From contig NZ_RQXT01000007.1 of assembly GCF_003863365.1 (NCBI RefSeq), forward strand, positions 1-64,000: DNA of 64,000 nucleotides, in the 5' to 3' direction. Shown one piece after another: positions 1-8,230 of the stretch. Position 1 is the stretch's first letter. The number at the start of each line of letters is the position of its first letter. Below the pieces are notes generated by a model. It had not been told where the DNA came from, did no database searches, and saw only the letters and a list, made by a program, of their open reading frames with translations. This stretch comes from Mesorhizobium tamadayense. Lineage in GTDB: Bacteria; Pseudomonadota; Alphaproteobacteria; Rhizobiales; Rhizobiaceae. The translations under genes were made by a program, and so were the position numbers.

Positions 1-1277
1 GACGGGAGTTCCCCACCGTGGCCCCACCCCCCAACACTGTGCAGCGGGTTGGGCCGAGACCGGCTATGACGGCGCGACCTCCCGGCCGATGGCCCACAAG
101 AAGGCGGCCATCTCGCGTGCGATCGCAGCCACGACCACCGGCGGCTTCTTGCCGGCGGCGCTGAGGCGACGATAGCGGGCGCAGAGCCGGACCTGCCCCT
201 TCCAGGCAATATCGCGGACAGCCTTGGGCAGCCCCTCGAGCCGCACCCTCAGGGTCATCTCACTGACCCTGGCAGGATAGCGGTAAGTCCATGCCGCTTC
301 CACCAGGGCGCGGCGGGCGCGTCGATTGCCGGCGAGCGTAAGGCTCGACCGGCGAACCGTGTCACCGGTCGAGCGCTCCCCCGGGACAAGGCCGAGAAAG
401 GCCATCAACTGCGGCGGCGTATCGAAGCGACGCACATCCCCAATCTCGGCCGCAAATATCACCGCGACCAGGAACGAGGCGCCGCGCATGGCCTGATAGA
501 CCTCGACGACCCGCGCCATGGACCAGGTTGGCACGACGGCGCGCAACCGCTCATCCAGGCGGTGTAGTCGCTGAGCCGCGTCCTCGATCGCGTCGATCTT
601 CTCCTGGAACACGATCTGCTGCGCGGTATGCTCGAAGCTCTGGCGGGCAAGCCAGCGCCGGTGCGCCAATGTCCAATGACCGCCGTTCTCGTAGATCCGC
701 CCATGGCGCAGGAGGAAGGAAAGTAGCTGCTGGCGTTTGCGGCGCAGGTCGTCGGCTGCGGCTTCGCGGGCCCGGACCAAATCGCGGACAGCCTCGTGGA
801 CTTCGTCCGGCACCCACACCCCGATCAGTTCGCCCGCCCGATGCAGTCGCGCCAGCGTGACCGCGTCCCGCCGGTTGGTCTTGACGCGCTCGCCCGGCCA
901 CTTCGGGATCAGGGCCGGCGCAACCACCATGCAGTCGTGACCAAGATCGCGGACCTGCCGGCACAACCCATAACCCGTCGGCCCAGCCTCGAAGCAGACG
1001 TGCAGTCGATCATACTTCTTTCCCAGCTTCTTGATCGTCCGCTCTATCGCCGCCGGACTATTCTCGACCTCGCCGACGAACCGGACCTCGCCGGTGCGGC
1101 CGCCCTCCGCGATCGCAACCGCGTGCTTCTTCTTGGCTACATCAAACGCGACAAATGCTTCGCTATACTCTCCCATGGCTCGCCCTCCGTGCGTGAGGAT
1201 CGGCTCGGCCCATCCGAGCAACCCTCGTCTTTTAATCGCACGAAAGGGCGGGCCACCGTTCTCCGCCTCGGAACATG
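1..1277 (-). mobile_element. IS110-family insertion sequence (ends not resolved)
   Basis: One IS110-type transposase with non-coding flanks. IS110 elements lack the long terminal inverted repeats of DDE elements, and I could not fix either end; the left end may lie outside the window. The stretch upstream of the transposase (about 1177-1285) is where IS110-group elements encode their bridge RNA, but I did not fold it. An 8-bp minisatellite starts just beyond. Confidence 0.45.
64..1176 (-). CDS. IS110-family transposase (DEDD recombinase)
   Basis: A 370-residue transposase of the IS110 family, which moves DNA with an RuvC-like DEDD domain plus a C-terminal serine. Visible in the N-terminal half are the first acidic residue in FDVAKKKHAVA, the second in CFEAGPTGYGL and a third in KTNRRDAVTLARL. 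The C-terminal transposase_20-like part has GLVPGERSTGDTVRRSS followed by AGNRRARR, carrying the serines expected in this domain. The ATG at 1176 is chosen because GGAGG lies eight bases upstream; a TTG at 1221 would add 15 residues without a ribosome site. The frame is intact, so the element could be active. IS110 versus IS1111 subgroup is undecided. Confidence 0.9.
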   Translation of the reverse strand: MGEYSEAFVAFDVAKKKHAVAIAEGGRTGEVRFVGEVENSPAAIERTIKKLGKKYDRLHVCFEAGPTGYGLCRQVRDLGHDCMVVAPALIPKWPGERVKTNRRDAVTLARLHRAGELIGVWVPDEVHEAVRDLVRAREAAADDLRRKRQQLLSFLLRHGRIYENGGHWTLAHRRWLARQSFEHTAQQIVFQEKIDAIEDAAQRLHRLDERLRAVVPTWSMARVVEVYQAMRGASFLVAVIFAAEIGDVRRFDTPPQLMAFLGLVPGERSTGDTVRRSSLTLAGNRRARRALVEAAWTYRYPARVSEMTLRVRLEGLPKAVRDIAWKGQVRLCARYRRLSAAGKKPPVVVAAIAREMAAFLWAIGREVAPS

Positions 1278-1283
1278 ACGTCT

Positions 1284-1320
1284 AGGGGAATAAGGGAGTA
1301 GGGAGTAAGGGAGTAGGAAG
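1284..1320. repeat. Purine-rich GGGAGTA tract
   Basis: About four units of GGGAGTA or AGGGAGTA in tandem on the plus strand. Read on the other strand they resemble degenerate copies of the 8-bp unit that begins 14 bases later, so the two tracts form an imperfect inverted pair. Confidence 0.7.
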
Positions 1321-1333
1321 CAGCAGTTGAACG

Positions 1334-1452
1334 ACTGCCCTACTGCCCTACTGCCCTACTGCCCTACTGCCCTACTGCCCTACTGCCCTACTGCCCTACT
1401 GCCCTACTGCCCTACTGCCCTACTGCCCTACTGCCCTACTGCCCTACTGCCC
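1334..1452. repeat. 8-bp tandem repeat (ACTGCCCT), about 15 copies
   Basis: A perfect minisatellite of period 8 spanning 119 bases. It ends 60 bases upstream of the aminotransferase start codon, so changes in copy number would move any promoter placed across it by 8-bp steps. Because the unit length is not a multiple of three, gain or loss of a copy would also shift any frame translated through it. It lacks the unique spacers of a CRISPR array. Confidence 0.97.
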
Positions 1453-1511
1453 GGCCAATTGCGGTTTTGCCAACCGGTTGGCACATTGCCGCGCGAGAAC
1501 GAGGGGCCTTC

Positions 1512-2888
1512 ATGCATTTAATCGACCAGATTTCCATCGGCGGCATCGCTGCCGCTCGCATCGCCGAATTGCGCGAGGCGGAAGCTGCTGCCTTCCGCAG
1601 GGCACGGCCGAAATCCGAGGCGAAGGTCGGCAACGGCATCGCCGGCTTCCTCGGCGGCGTGCCGATGCACTGGATGACCGACTGGCCGACGCCGTTTCCG
1701 ATCCTCGTCGACGGCGCGAAGGGCGCCACCATCACCGACATCGACGGCAACAAGCTCGACGATTTCTGCCTCGGCGACACCGGCTCGATGCTCGGCCATT
1801 CGCCGCCGGCGGTCGCCCGCGCGATCCGCCGGCACGCCGGGCGCGGCCTGACCTACATGCTGCCCAGCGAGGATGCGCTGGCCATCGGCCCGCTCTTGCA
1901 GCAGCGCTTCGGCCTGCCCTACTGGCAGATCGCCACCACCGCCACCGACGCCAACCGCTTCGCGCTGCGCGTCGCCCGCGCGGTGACCGGCCGCGAGAAG
2001 ATCCTGGTCTTCAACGGCTGCTATCACGGCTCGGTCGACGAGACGATGGTGCGGCTGATCGACGGCAGATCGGTCAACCGGCCGGGGCTGGCCGGCGAAT
2101 TCCGGGATCTGACGCGGGCAACGAAGATCGTCGAGTTCAACGATGTCGCGGCTCTGGAAGCGGCGCTTGGCGAGCGCGATGTCGCCTGCGTCATCACCGA
2201 ACCAGTGCTGACCAATTCCTGCATGGTGCTGCCAGAGCCCGACTTCCACGACGCGCTGCGCCGCCTGACGCGTGCGGCCGGTACGCTGCTTTTGATCGAC
2301 GAGACGCATACCATCTCCACGGGCCCCGGCGGCTACACACGCCAATACGGGCTGGAGCCGGACCTGTTCGTGCTCGGCAAGCCGGTGGCGGGCGGCGTGC
2401 CGGCCAGCATCTGGGGGATGAGCGAAGAGGTCGCCACCCGCTATGGCGCCTATAATCGGACGAAGGAGCCCGGCCATTCCGGCATGGGCACGACGCTGTC
2501 GGCCAATCCTCTGCAGTTCGCGGCGATGCGCGCGGCGCTGGAAGAGGTGATGACCGAGGAGGCCTATACCCATATGGACCGGCTGGCGCGCCGCCTCGAC
2601 GCCGGGCTGAGCGCCGTCATCGACCGGTACAAGCTGCCCTGGCATGTCGCGCGGGTCGGCGCCCGTGTCGAGTTCATCTGCGCGCCCGGTCCACTCAAGA
2701 ATGGCGGCGAGGCGGAGACGGCGCATGCGCCGGAACTGGAAGCCGCCATCCATGTCGCGCTGGTCAATCGCGGCGTGCTGATCGCGCCGTTTCACAATAT
2801 GATGCTGATCTCGCCGGTGACGACAGCGGCGCAAGTGAGCCGGCTGATCACCGCTTTCGGCGCGGTTGCAGCCAGACTTACGGCATGA
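1512..2888 (+). CDS. Class III (PLP-dependent) aminotransferase
   Basis: A 458-residue fold-type I aminotransferase of class III, most like glutamate-1-semialdehyde or omega-amino-acid aminotransferases. Recognisable motifs are FNGCYHGSVDE (phosphate and ring contacts), LLLIDETHT (Asp to the pyridine nitrogen) and LGKPVAGGVPAS (Schiff-base Lys). The ATG at 1512 is preceded by GAGGGG; the TTG at 1467 lies too close to the tandem repeat and has no ribosome site. Its stop overlaps the next gene's ATG as ATGA, so it is probably translated together with the glutamine-synthetase-like ligase. The substrate is unknown. A true GsaM in haem synthesis is unlikely, since alphaproteobacteria make 5-aminolevulinate by HemA. 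Confidence 0.85.
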   Translation: MHLIDQISIGGIAAARIAELREAEAAAFRRARPKSEAKVGNGIAGFLGGVPMHWMTDWPTPFPILVDGAKGATITDIDGNKLDDFCLGDTGSMLGHSPPAVARAIRRHAGRGLTYMLPSEDALAIGPLLQQRFGLPYWQIATTATDANRFALRVARAVTGREKILVFNGCYHGSVDETMVRLIDGRSVNRPGLAGEFRDLTRATKIVEFNDVAALEAALGERDVACVITEPVLTNSCMVLPEPDFHDALRRLTRAAGTLLLIDETHTISTGPGGYTRQYGLEPDLFVLGKPVAGGVPASIWGMSEEVATRYGAYNRTKEPGHSGMGTTLSANPLQFAAMRAALEEVMTEEAYTHMDRLARRLDAGLSAVIDRYKLPWHVARVGARVEFICAPGPLKNGGEAETAHAPELEAAIHVALVNRGVLIAPFHNMMLISPVTTAAQVSRLITAFGAVAARLTA

Positions 2889-4321
2889 GACAAGCAGTTG
2901 GAAGATTGGCGACCATGGACAATCCGAGCACAGTTGCGACCTCCCCTTCAGGCTCGAAACCCGTCGAGGCGAAGGCGTTTCTCGATGCCCACCCCGATAT
3001 CGAGGCCTTTGACGTCGTGCTCACCGATGCCAACGGCATCGGCCGCGGCAAGATCGTGCGCCGGCACGAGCTGATGGGCATTTTCGAGAACGGCCGTCAT
3101 ATGCCGATCTCGATCCTCGGCCTCGACATCACCGGCGAGGACGTTCACGAGACCGGGCTGATCTGGGACACCGGCGACGGCGACCTCAGGGCGTGGCCGA
3201 TCCCCGGCACCTTGGTGCCGCTCCACGGCACCAAGCCGCCGCGCGGCCAGGTGCTGATGTCGATGTATCACCTCGACGGGCAGCCGATGTCGTCCGATCC
3301 GCGGCTGGTGCTGGCCAGGCAGGTGGAACTGCTGGCGGAGCGCGGCCTGCATCCGGCAGGGGCCTTCGAGCTGGAATTTTTTCTCATTGCCAACGAGCGC
3401 GATGCGGACGGCAAGGTGCAGCCGGCACGCGCCGTGCTCGACGGCCGCCGCTCGGCCAAGACGGAGGTCTATTCGGTCGACCACCTGCACGGCATGGAGC
3501 CGCTGTTTTCCGACATCTACGCCGCCGCCAGGGCGCAAGGCATTCCAGCCGAGACGGTCATTTCGGAATATGCGCCCGGTCAATACGAGCTGACGCTCAA
3601 CTACCGTAAGGATGTGATGCGGGCGGCGGACGACCTGGTCATGCTGAAACGGCTGGTCAGGGCACAGGCGCGCCGGCACGGCGTCACCGCCTGCTTCATG
3701 GCCAAGCCGATCGAGACCTATGCGGGGTCAGGCATGCATTTCCACGTCTCGCTGCAGGACGATGCCGGCCGAAACGTGTTTACCGAAGCCGCCGGCGAGA
3801 AATGGTCGCCAAAGCTGCTCAACGCGCTTGGCGGCCTGGTCGGCACCATGGCGGAATCGATGCTGGTGTTTGCGCCGCATGCCAATTCGTGGCGGCGCTT
3901 CGTCTCTCAGTCCTATGCGCCGGTGGCGCCGACCTGGGGCGTCAACAACCGGTCGGTGGCGCTGCGCGTGCCGGCGGGCGACGCCAAGAACCGCCGCATC
4001 GAGCACCGGCCGTCCGGTGTCGACGCCAATCCCTATCTGGTGGCGGCGACGGTGCTGGCCGGCATCGTCAAAGGGCTGGACGAGGGGCTGGACCCCGGAC
4101 CGGAAACGACCGGCAATGGTTACGAGCAGGCAGCGGAAGCATCCACCATGCCGGTCGACTGGCGCGCCGCGATCGAAGCGGCCAGGGCTTCCGGTTTCCT
4201 GAAGTCGGCGCTCGGTCCCGACCTGCACCGGACCTTCGTGGCGATCAAGCAGGCGGAATATCTGCGCGTCGCGCGCACCGTCAGCGAGCTGGACTACCAC
4301 CTCTATTTGCACGAGGTGTGA
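2885..4321 (+). CDS. Glutamine synthetase-like ligase (PuuA/GlnT group)
   Basis: A 478-residue member of the glutamine synthetase superfamily, which uses ATP to form gamma-glutamyl-phosphate and couples it to ammonia or an amine. The beta-grasp N-terminal domain is followed by the catalytic domain with FELEFFL (metal-binding Glu), SGMHFHVSLQD, WGVNNRSVALRVP and RRIEHRPSGVDANPYL. This pattern fits gamma-glutamyl-amine ligases (PuuA, IpuC, GlnT) better than housekeeping GlnA. The ATG at 2885 overlaps the preceding stop; an alternative ATG at 2915 has GGAAG ten bases upstream. With the coupled aminotransferase it suggests a gamma-glutamylated amine pathway, but the dehydrogenase and hydrolase of a Puu route are not adjacent. 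Confidence 0.85.
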   Translation: MRQAVGRLATMDNPSTVATSPSGSKPVEAKAFLDAHPDIEAFDVVLTDANGIGRGKIVRRHELMGIFENGRHMPISILGLDITGEDVHETGLIWDTGDGDLRAWPIPGTLVPLHGTKPPRGQVLMSMYHLDGQPMSSDPRLVLARQVELLAERGLHPAGAFELEFFLIANERDADGKVQPARAVLDGRRSAKTEVYSVDHLHGMEPLFSDIYAAARAQGIPAETVISEYAPGQYELTLNYRKDVMRAADDLVMLKRLVRAQARRHGVTACFMAKPIETYAGSGMHFHVSLQDDAGRNVFTEAAGEKWSPKLLNALGGLVGTMAESMLVFAPHANSWRRFVSQSYAPVAPTWGVNNRSVALRVPAGDAKNRRIEHRPSGVDANPYLVAATVLAGIVKGLDEGLDPGPETTGNGYEQAAEASTMPVDWRAAIEAARASGFLKSALGPDLHRTFVAIKQAEYLRVARTVSELDYHLYLHEV

Positions 4322-4382
4322 GGATCGGGAACCATCGCCGGGCTCGCCCATTTCAAATCTGAAAGCGGGCTGAGACAGAACG

Positions 4383-5072
4383 ATGGCAACAACACCGTCA
4401 ACAACGGCCTTGCAGCGTGAAGCGAGGCGTCCAACCGGGCGCGTCCCTGCGCCTGAGTCAGATCTGACTGCAGGGAGAGATGCCAGCTCCATCGGCGAGG
4501 CGCGCGAGGCGGCAAAAGGCTGCCGCCGCTGCCAGCTCTGGCGCAATGCCACGCAAACCGTGTTCGGCGAAGGGCCTGAGAGCGCCGAGGTCGTCTTCGT
4601 CGGCGAGCAGCCCGGCGACCAGGAGGATCTGGCCGGCAAGCCATTTGTCGGTCCAGCGGGAAGGATCCTCGACGCCACGCTGGACGATGCTGACATCGAG
4701 CGTCGGAAAACCTACGTCACCAACGCCGTCAAGCATTTCAAGTTCGAGCCGCGCGGCAAGCGACGCATCCATTCCAAGCCGAATGCCGGCGAGATCCAGG
4801 CCTGCCGCTGGTGGCTGGACAAGGAGCTCGACCTGATCAAGCCCCACGTTGCCGTGGCGCTCGGCGCGACGGCGGCGCAGGCGCTCCTCGGCAAGGCGGT
4901 GCCGGTGCTGAAGATGCGTGGCGAGGTGATCGAGCGCGACGACGGGCTCCGCGTCTTCATCACGATACACCCCTCGCTTATCCTGCGCATCCGCGAGCCG
5001 GCTGACAAGGACGCCGAGCGCGGGCGTTTTCTCAAGGATATGAGGAAGGTCAAGCAGCTGATGGCTGCTTAG
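4383..5072 (+). CDS. udgX: UdgX-type uracil-DNA glycosylase
   Basis: A 229-residue Fe-S uracil-DNA glycosylase of the UdgX branch of family 4. GEQPGDQED (residues 74-82) is the active-site loop, and KRRIH (126-130) is the UdgX-specific insert whose His, here H130, is known in the family to bond covalently to the deoxyribose after uracil release. The substrate-binding HPSLIL follows at 196. Cluster ligands C47, C50 and C141 are visible, and H118 occupies the position of the remaining Cys of ordinary family 4 enzymes. The first ~40 residues are a low-complexity extension. No LexA-like box was seen upstream. The gene is monocistronic and its 3' end overlaps the convergent glycerate kinase by four bases. 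Confidence 0.93.
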   Translation: MATTPSTTALQREARRPTGRVPAPESDLTAGRDASSIGEAREAAKGCRRCQLWRNATQTVFGEGPESAEVVFVGEQPGDQEDLAGKPFVGPAGRILDATLDDADIERRKTYVTNAVKHFKFEPRGKRRIHSKPNAGEIQACRWWLDKELDLIKPHVAVALGATAAQALLGKAVPVLKMRGEVIERDDGLRVFITIHPSLILRIREPADKDAERGRFLKDMRKVKQLMAA

Positions 5073-6337
5073 GCTGCGCTTCTGATCAAAATCGCCCTGA
5101 GGTCGTTCACGTTAGTCCCGGTCGGGCCAGGAACGAAGAGGTCATCCACGGAATTGAACGCAGTCCAAGCATTGTTGCTGGCAAGCATGGCCTTGGCATC
5201 GACACCTGCGGCCCGCATGCGCGCCACCGTCGTGCCGTCAGCGAAGGCGCCGGCATTGTTCTCGGAGCCATCGATGCCGTCGGTGTCGGCGGCTAACGCA
5301 TGAATACCCTCGACACCATCGATGCCTATGGCGAAAGCGAGCAGGAACTCCGAGTTGCGGCCGCCCTTGCCTTTTGCCCGCAGCGTCACCGTCGTCTCGC
5401 CGCCGGACAGGATCAGCACCGGCTTCTTGAAGGGACGGTTGCGCGTCGCCACCTGGCGGGCGATCGCGGCGTGGACGCCGCCGACCTCACGCGCCTCGCC
5501 TTCGATGGAATCGGAGAGGATCGCGGCCTCGACGCCTTGCCGCCTGGCTTCGGCGGCCGCCGCTTCCAGCGAGACGCCGGCCGAGGCGATGAGATGCACT
5601 TCGTTGCCGGCAAAACGCGGATCGTCGGTGCGCGGCGCGTTCGCGGCGGACGAATTGATATGCGCCATGACCGCATCCGGCAGCTTCATGCCGTAGGCGG
5701 CGATCGACGCCAGTGCATCCGCGCGGCTGCCGTTGTCGGGAACGGTTGGACCGGAAGCAACCAGCGCCGGATTGTCGCCGGGGATGTCGGAGACGACCAG
5801 CGACACGACCCTGGCCGGATGGGCGGCGGCGGCCAGGCGCCCGCCCTTGATGGTAGAGAGGTGCTTGCGGATGGTGTTCATCGCCGCGATCGGCGCGCCG
5901 GAGGCAAGCAGCGCCTCGTTGACGGCGATCTCGTCGGCTAAAGTCAGGCCGGGAGCGGGCGACGGCAGTAGCGCCGAGCCGCCGCCGGAGATCAGCGCCA
6001 CGACCAGATCGTCGGCGGTAAGGCCACGCACCTTCTCCAGCAGCCGGCGCGAGGCCTCGAGGCCAGCCGCATCCGGCACCGGATGCGCCGCTTCGATGAT
6101 CTCGATGCGCTCGCATTTGGCGCCATAGCCGTAGCGGGTGACGACCAGTCCTTCGATTGGACCGTCCCAGACCTTCTCGAAGGCCGCGGCCATCTGCGCC
6201 GAGCCTTTGCCGGCGCCGATGACGATGGTGCGCCCCTTCGGCCTTGCCGGCAAATGATTGCGGATCGTCTTTTCCGGATCGGCGGCAGCGACGGCGGCGT
6301 TGAAGATCGCTGCGAGGAAGGTTTTCGGATCGGTCAT
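5069..6337 (-). CDS. ttuD: Glycerate 2-kinase (MOFRL/TtuD family)
   Basis: A 422-residue type-2 glycerate kinase that phosphorylates D-glycerate to 2-phosphoglycerate. The N-terminal DUF4147 domain contains VIGAGKGSAQMAA and ALISGGGSALL. The C-terminal MOFRL domain shows GGETTVTLRAKGKGGRNSEF and ends with ADTDGIDGSENNAGA and a GPTGTNVNDL segment. The ATG at 6337 overlaps the stop of the upstream UPF0303 gene (ATGA), which excludes the longer open frame. As the last gene of the puuD-guaD-UPF0303 operon it probably channels glyoxylate carbon, made by ureidoglycolate lyase and reduced through tartronate semialdehyde to glycerate, back to glycolysis. Older annotations call such proteins hydroxypyruvate reductase. 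Confidence 0.92.
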   Translation of the reverse strand: MTDPKTFLAAIFNAAVAAADPEKTIRNHLPARPKGRTIVIGAGKGSAQMAAAFEKVWDGPIEGLVVTRYGYGAKCERIEIIEAAHPVPDAAGLEASRRLLEKVRGLTADDLVVALISGGGSALLPSPAPGLTLADEIAVNEALLASGAPIAAMNTIRKHLSTIKGGRLAAAAHPARVVSLVVSDIPGDNPALVASGPTVPDNGSRADALASIAAYGMKLPDAVMAHINSSAANAPRTDDPRFAGNEVHLIASAGVSLEAAAAEARRQGVEAAILSDSIEGEAREVGGVHAAIARQVATRNRPFKKPVLILSGGETTVTLRAKGKGGRNSEFLLAFAIGIDGVEGIHALAADTDGIDGSENNAGAFADGTTVARMRAAGVDAKAMLASNNAWTAFNSVDDLFVPGPTGTNVNDLRAILIRSAA

Positions 6338-6837
6338 TTTGCTTCCGGCGGCAGCGCCAGTTGTCTCCGGTCGGCGCCCAGATGCGCGCACAGCGCATCG
6401 ACCACGACACCATGGTCCTCGCGCTCCGGCAGGCCGGAGACGGCGATGACGCCGATCACGCCGGCGCCCGTCACGGTGACGGGAAAGCCGCCGCCGGCGA
6501 GCACATAGTCGGCAATGTCCAGACCTTCGCCGACCTTGAAGGTGCGGTCGGGCCGCTGCTGCTCCAGCACCATGCGGTAGGTGCTCTTGAGGAACCGCTT
6601 CACCACGTTGATCTTGCGCCGCGCCCAGTCAGGATTGGAGGCATTCGAGCCCGGCATCGCGGCATAGAACAGCGGCCGGTCGAAGGTCCTGATGTCGACG
6701 ATGATCGGAAGATTTTCCTTCAGCGCCCGGTTCCTGATCGCCGAACCGATCTCGAAGGCGACGGCCTCGTCGAAGGCCGGGAAGACGAGCGTGGCCTCCT
6801 GTTTCTTGATCAGAGCGATGTCGTCGGCGATAGCCAT
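6334..6837 (-). CDS. UPF0303 / haem-degrading-domain protein (GlcG-HbpS-like)
   Basis: A 167-residue single-domain protein of UPF0303, in the GlcG/HbpS-like (PF03928) fold group. No enzymatic function is established for this branch. The domain spans nearly the whole chain, with the characteristic GGGFPVTVTGAGVIGVIAVSGLP loop near residues 118-140. There is no signal peptide or membrane segment. AGGGG lies seven bases before the ATG. The gene sits 77 bases downstream of guaD and overlaps the glycerate kinase start, so it is co-transcribed with purine-degradation genes. A role tied to glyoxylate or urate metabolism is inferred from context only. Confidence 0.85.
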   Translation of the reverse strand: MAIADDIALIKKQEATLVFPAFDEAVAFEIGSAIRNRALKENLPIIVDIRTFDRPLFYAAMPGSNASNPDWARRKINVVKRFLKSTYRMVLEQQRPDRTFKVGEGLDIADYVLAGGGFPVTVTGAGVIGVIAVSGLPEREDHGVVVDALCAHLGADRRQLALPPEAK

Positions 6838-6914
6838 GGCGTTCCCCTGTCAGCGTCGACGCACGCTTTGGCGGATGGCTGACGCGGGGTCAAGCGGGTA
6901 GCACATAAATGATG

Positions 6915-8228
6915 TTATGCCGTGATGACGCTCTTGGCCGGCCGGCCCGACACATAGACCTCGCGCACGGCGCGATCGTCGCCCAGCGTCTGCAGCAGGA
7001 AGAGCTCCTCCGCCAGCGTTTCCGCCGTCTCCATCCTCAGCCGCATCGCCGGCGTGGCGTGGGCGTCGAGCACGACGATGTCGGCATCAGTGCCTTCGTC
7101 CAGCGTGCCGACCTTGTCGGCGACCGAAAGCGCCTCGGCGTTGCCGCGCGTCAATTGCCAAAAAGACTGGAAGGGGTTCAACTTCTCGCCATTCAGCGCA
7201 ATGACCTTGTAGCCTTCGTCCATGGTGCGCAGCATCGAATAGTTGGTGCCGCCGCCGACATCGGTGGCTGCCGCGATCCTGAGCGGCTTTTCGCGCTGGC
7301 GGTAGCGCTGGTAGTCGAACAGGCCGGAGCCGAGGAACAGATTGGAGGTCGGGCAGAACACCGCCACCGAGCCCGACTCGGCAAGTGCATCCGCCTCGCG
7401 TTCGGAAAGGTGAATGCAGTGGCCGAACAGGCTCTTGCTGCCAAGCAAACCGTAATGCTCATAGATGTCGGTGTAGTCGCGCGACCAGGGATAGAGCTCC
7501 TGCGTGAAGGCGATCTCGGCGTGGTTTTCCGACAGATGCGTCTGCATGTGGAGATCGGAATGTTCCCGGCAGAGCGCGCCGGCCATCTCCAGCTGCTCGG
7601 GCGAGGAGGTGATGGCGAAGCGCGGCGTGATGGCATAGAGCTGGCGGCCCTTGCCGTGCCATTCGGCAATCAGCGCCTTGCTGTCGTCATAGCCGGTCTG
7701 CGGCGTGTCGAGCACGCCTTCGGGCGCGTTGCGGTCCATCATCACCTTGCCGGCGATGTTGAGCATGTTGCGGTCATGCGACTCGGCGAAGAAGGCTTCC
7801 GCCGATGCCTTGTGCACCGAGCAATATGCAGCAACGGTCGTCGTGCCGTGACGCACCATCTCGTCGAGGAAGAGGCGGGCGATGCGGCGGCCGTGCTGGG
7901 CGTTCTGGAACTTCGTTTCCTCGGGAAAAGTGTATTTGTTAAGCCAGTCGAGCAACTCGGCGCCGTAGGAGGCGATGATCTGCATCTGCGGGAAGTGCAC
8001 ATGCGCGTCGATGAAGCCGGGCAGGATGAGGTGTGGGCGATGATCGATCGTCTCGACACCGGCGCCCGCGCGCTTTGCGACCTCGGCATAGGGACCGGCA
8101 GCAACGATCTTGCCGTCATCGAGCAGCAGCCCGCCATCCTCCACGTAACGCCAGGCGGAATGGTCGTCGATCGCTTCGGGCCAGTGCAGGAAGGACAGCG
8201 TGCGACCGCGCAGGAGTTTTGTTGTCAT
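6915..8228 (-). CDS. guaD: Guanine deaminase
   Basis: A 437-residue amidohydrolase converting guanine to xanthine and ammonia in the cytoplasm. The zinc site is visible: the HxH pair in GFIDAHVHFPQ, the His in THLSENHAEI, the His in LFGHCIHLSE and the Asp in AATDVGGGTNYS. PTSNLFLGSGLF is the conserved substrate-loop segment of GuaD. Length matches the family (about 430-450). It starts two bases after the puuD stop, so both come from one mRNA. Its product xanthine feeds the xdhABC enzyme encoded further right. Confidence 0.95.
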   Translation of the reverse strand: MTTKLLRGRTLSFLHWPEAIDDHSAWRYVEDGGLLLDDGKIVAAGPYAEVAKRAGAGVETIDHRPHLILPGFIDAHVHFPQMQIIASYGAELLDWLNKYTFPEETKFQNAQHGRRIARLFLDEMVRHGTTTVAAYCSVHKASAEAFFAESHDRNMLNIAGKVMMDRNAPEGVLDTPQTGYDDSKALIAEWHGKGRQLYAITPRFAITSSPEQLEMAGALCREHSDLHMQTHLSENHAEIAFTQELYPWSRDYTDIYEHYGLLGSKSLFGHCIHLSEREADALAESGSVAVFCPTSNLFLGSGLFDYQRYRQREKPLRIAAATDVGGGTNYSMLRTMDEGYKVIALNGEKLNPFQSFWQLTRGNAEALSVADKVGTLDEGTDADIVVLDAHATPAMRLRMETAETLAEELFLLQTLGDDRAVREVYVSGRPAKSVITA

Positions 8229-8230
8229 GC

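Noticed and set aside
1334..1452. Possible CRISPR array
   Set aside because: Units are perfect 8-mers with no spacers.
1327..1521. Short open frame encoding PTALLPYC repeats
   Set aside because: Arises from translating the 8-bp minisatellite; no ribosome site.
4349..4373. Imperfect hairpin before udgX
   Set aside because: Weak stem with mismatches and no T-run; not enough for a terminator or riboswitch call.
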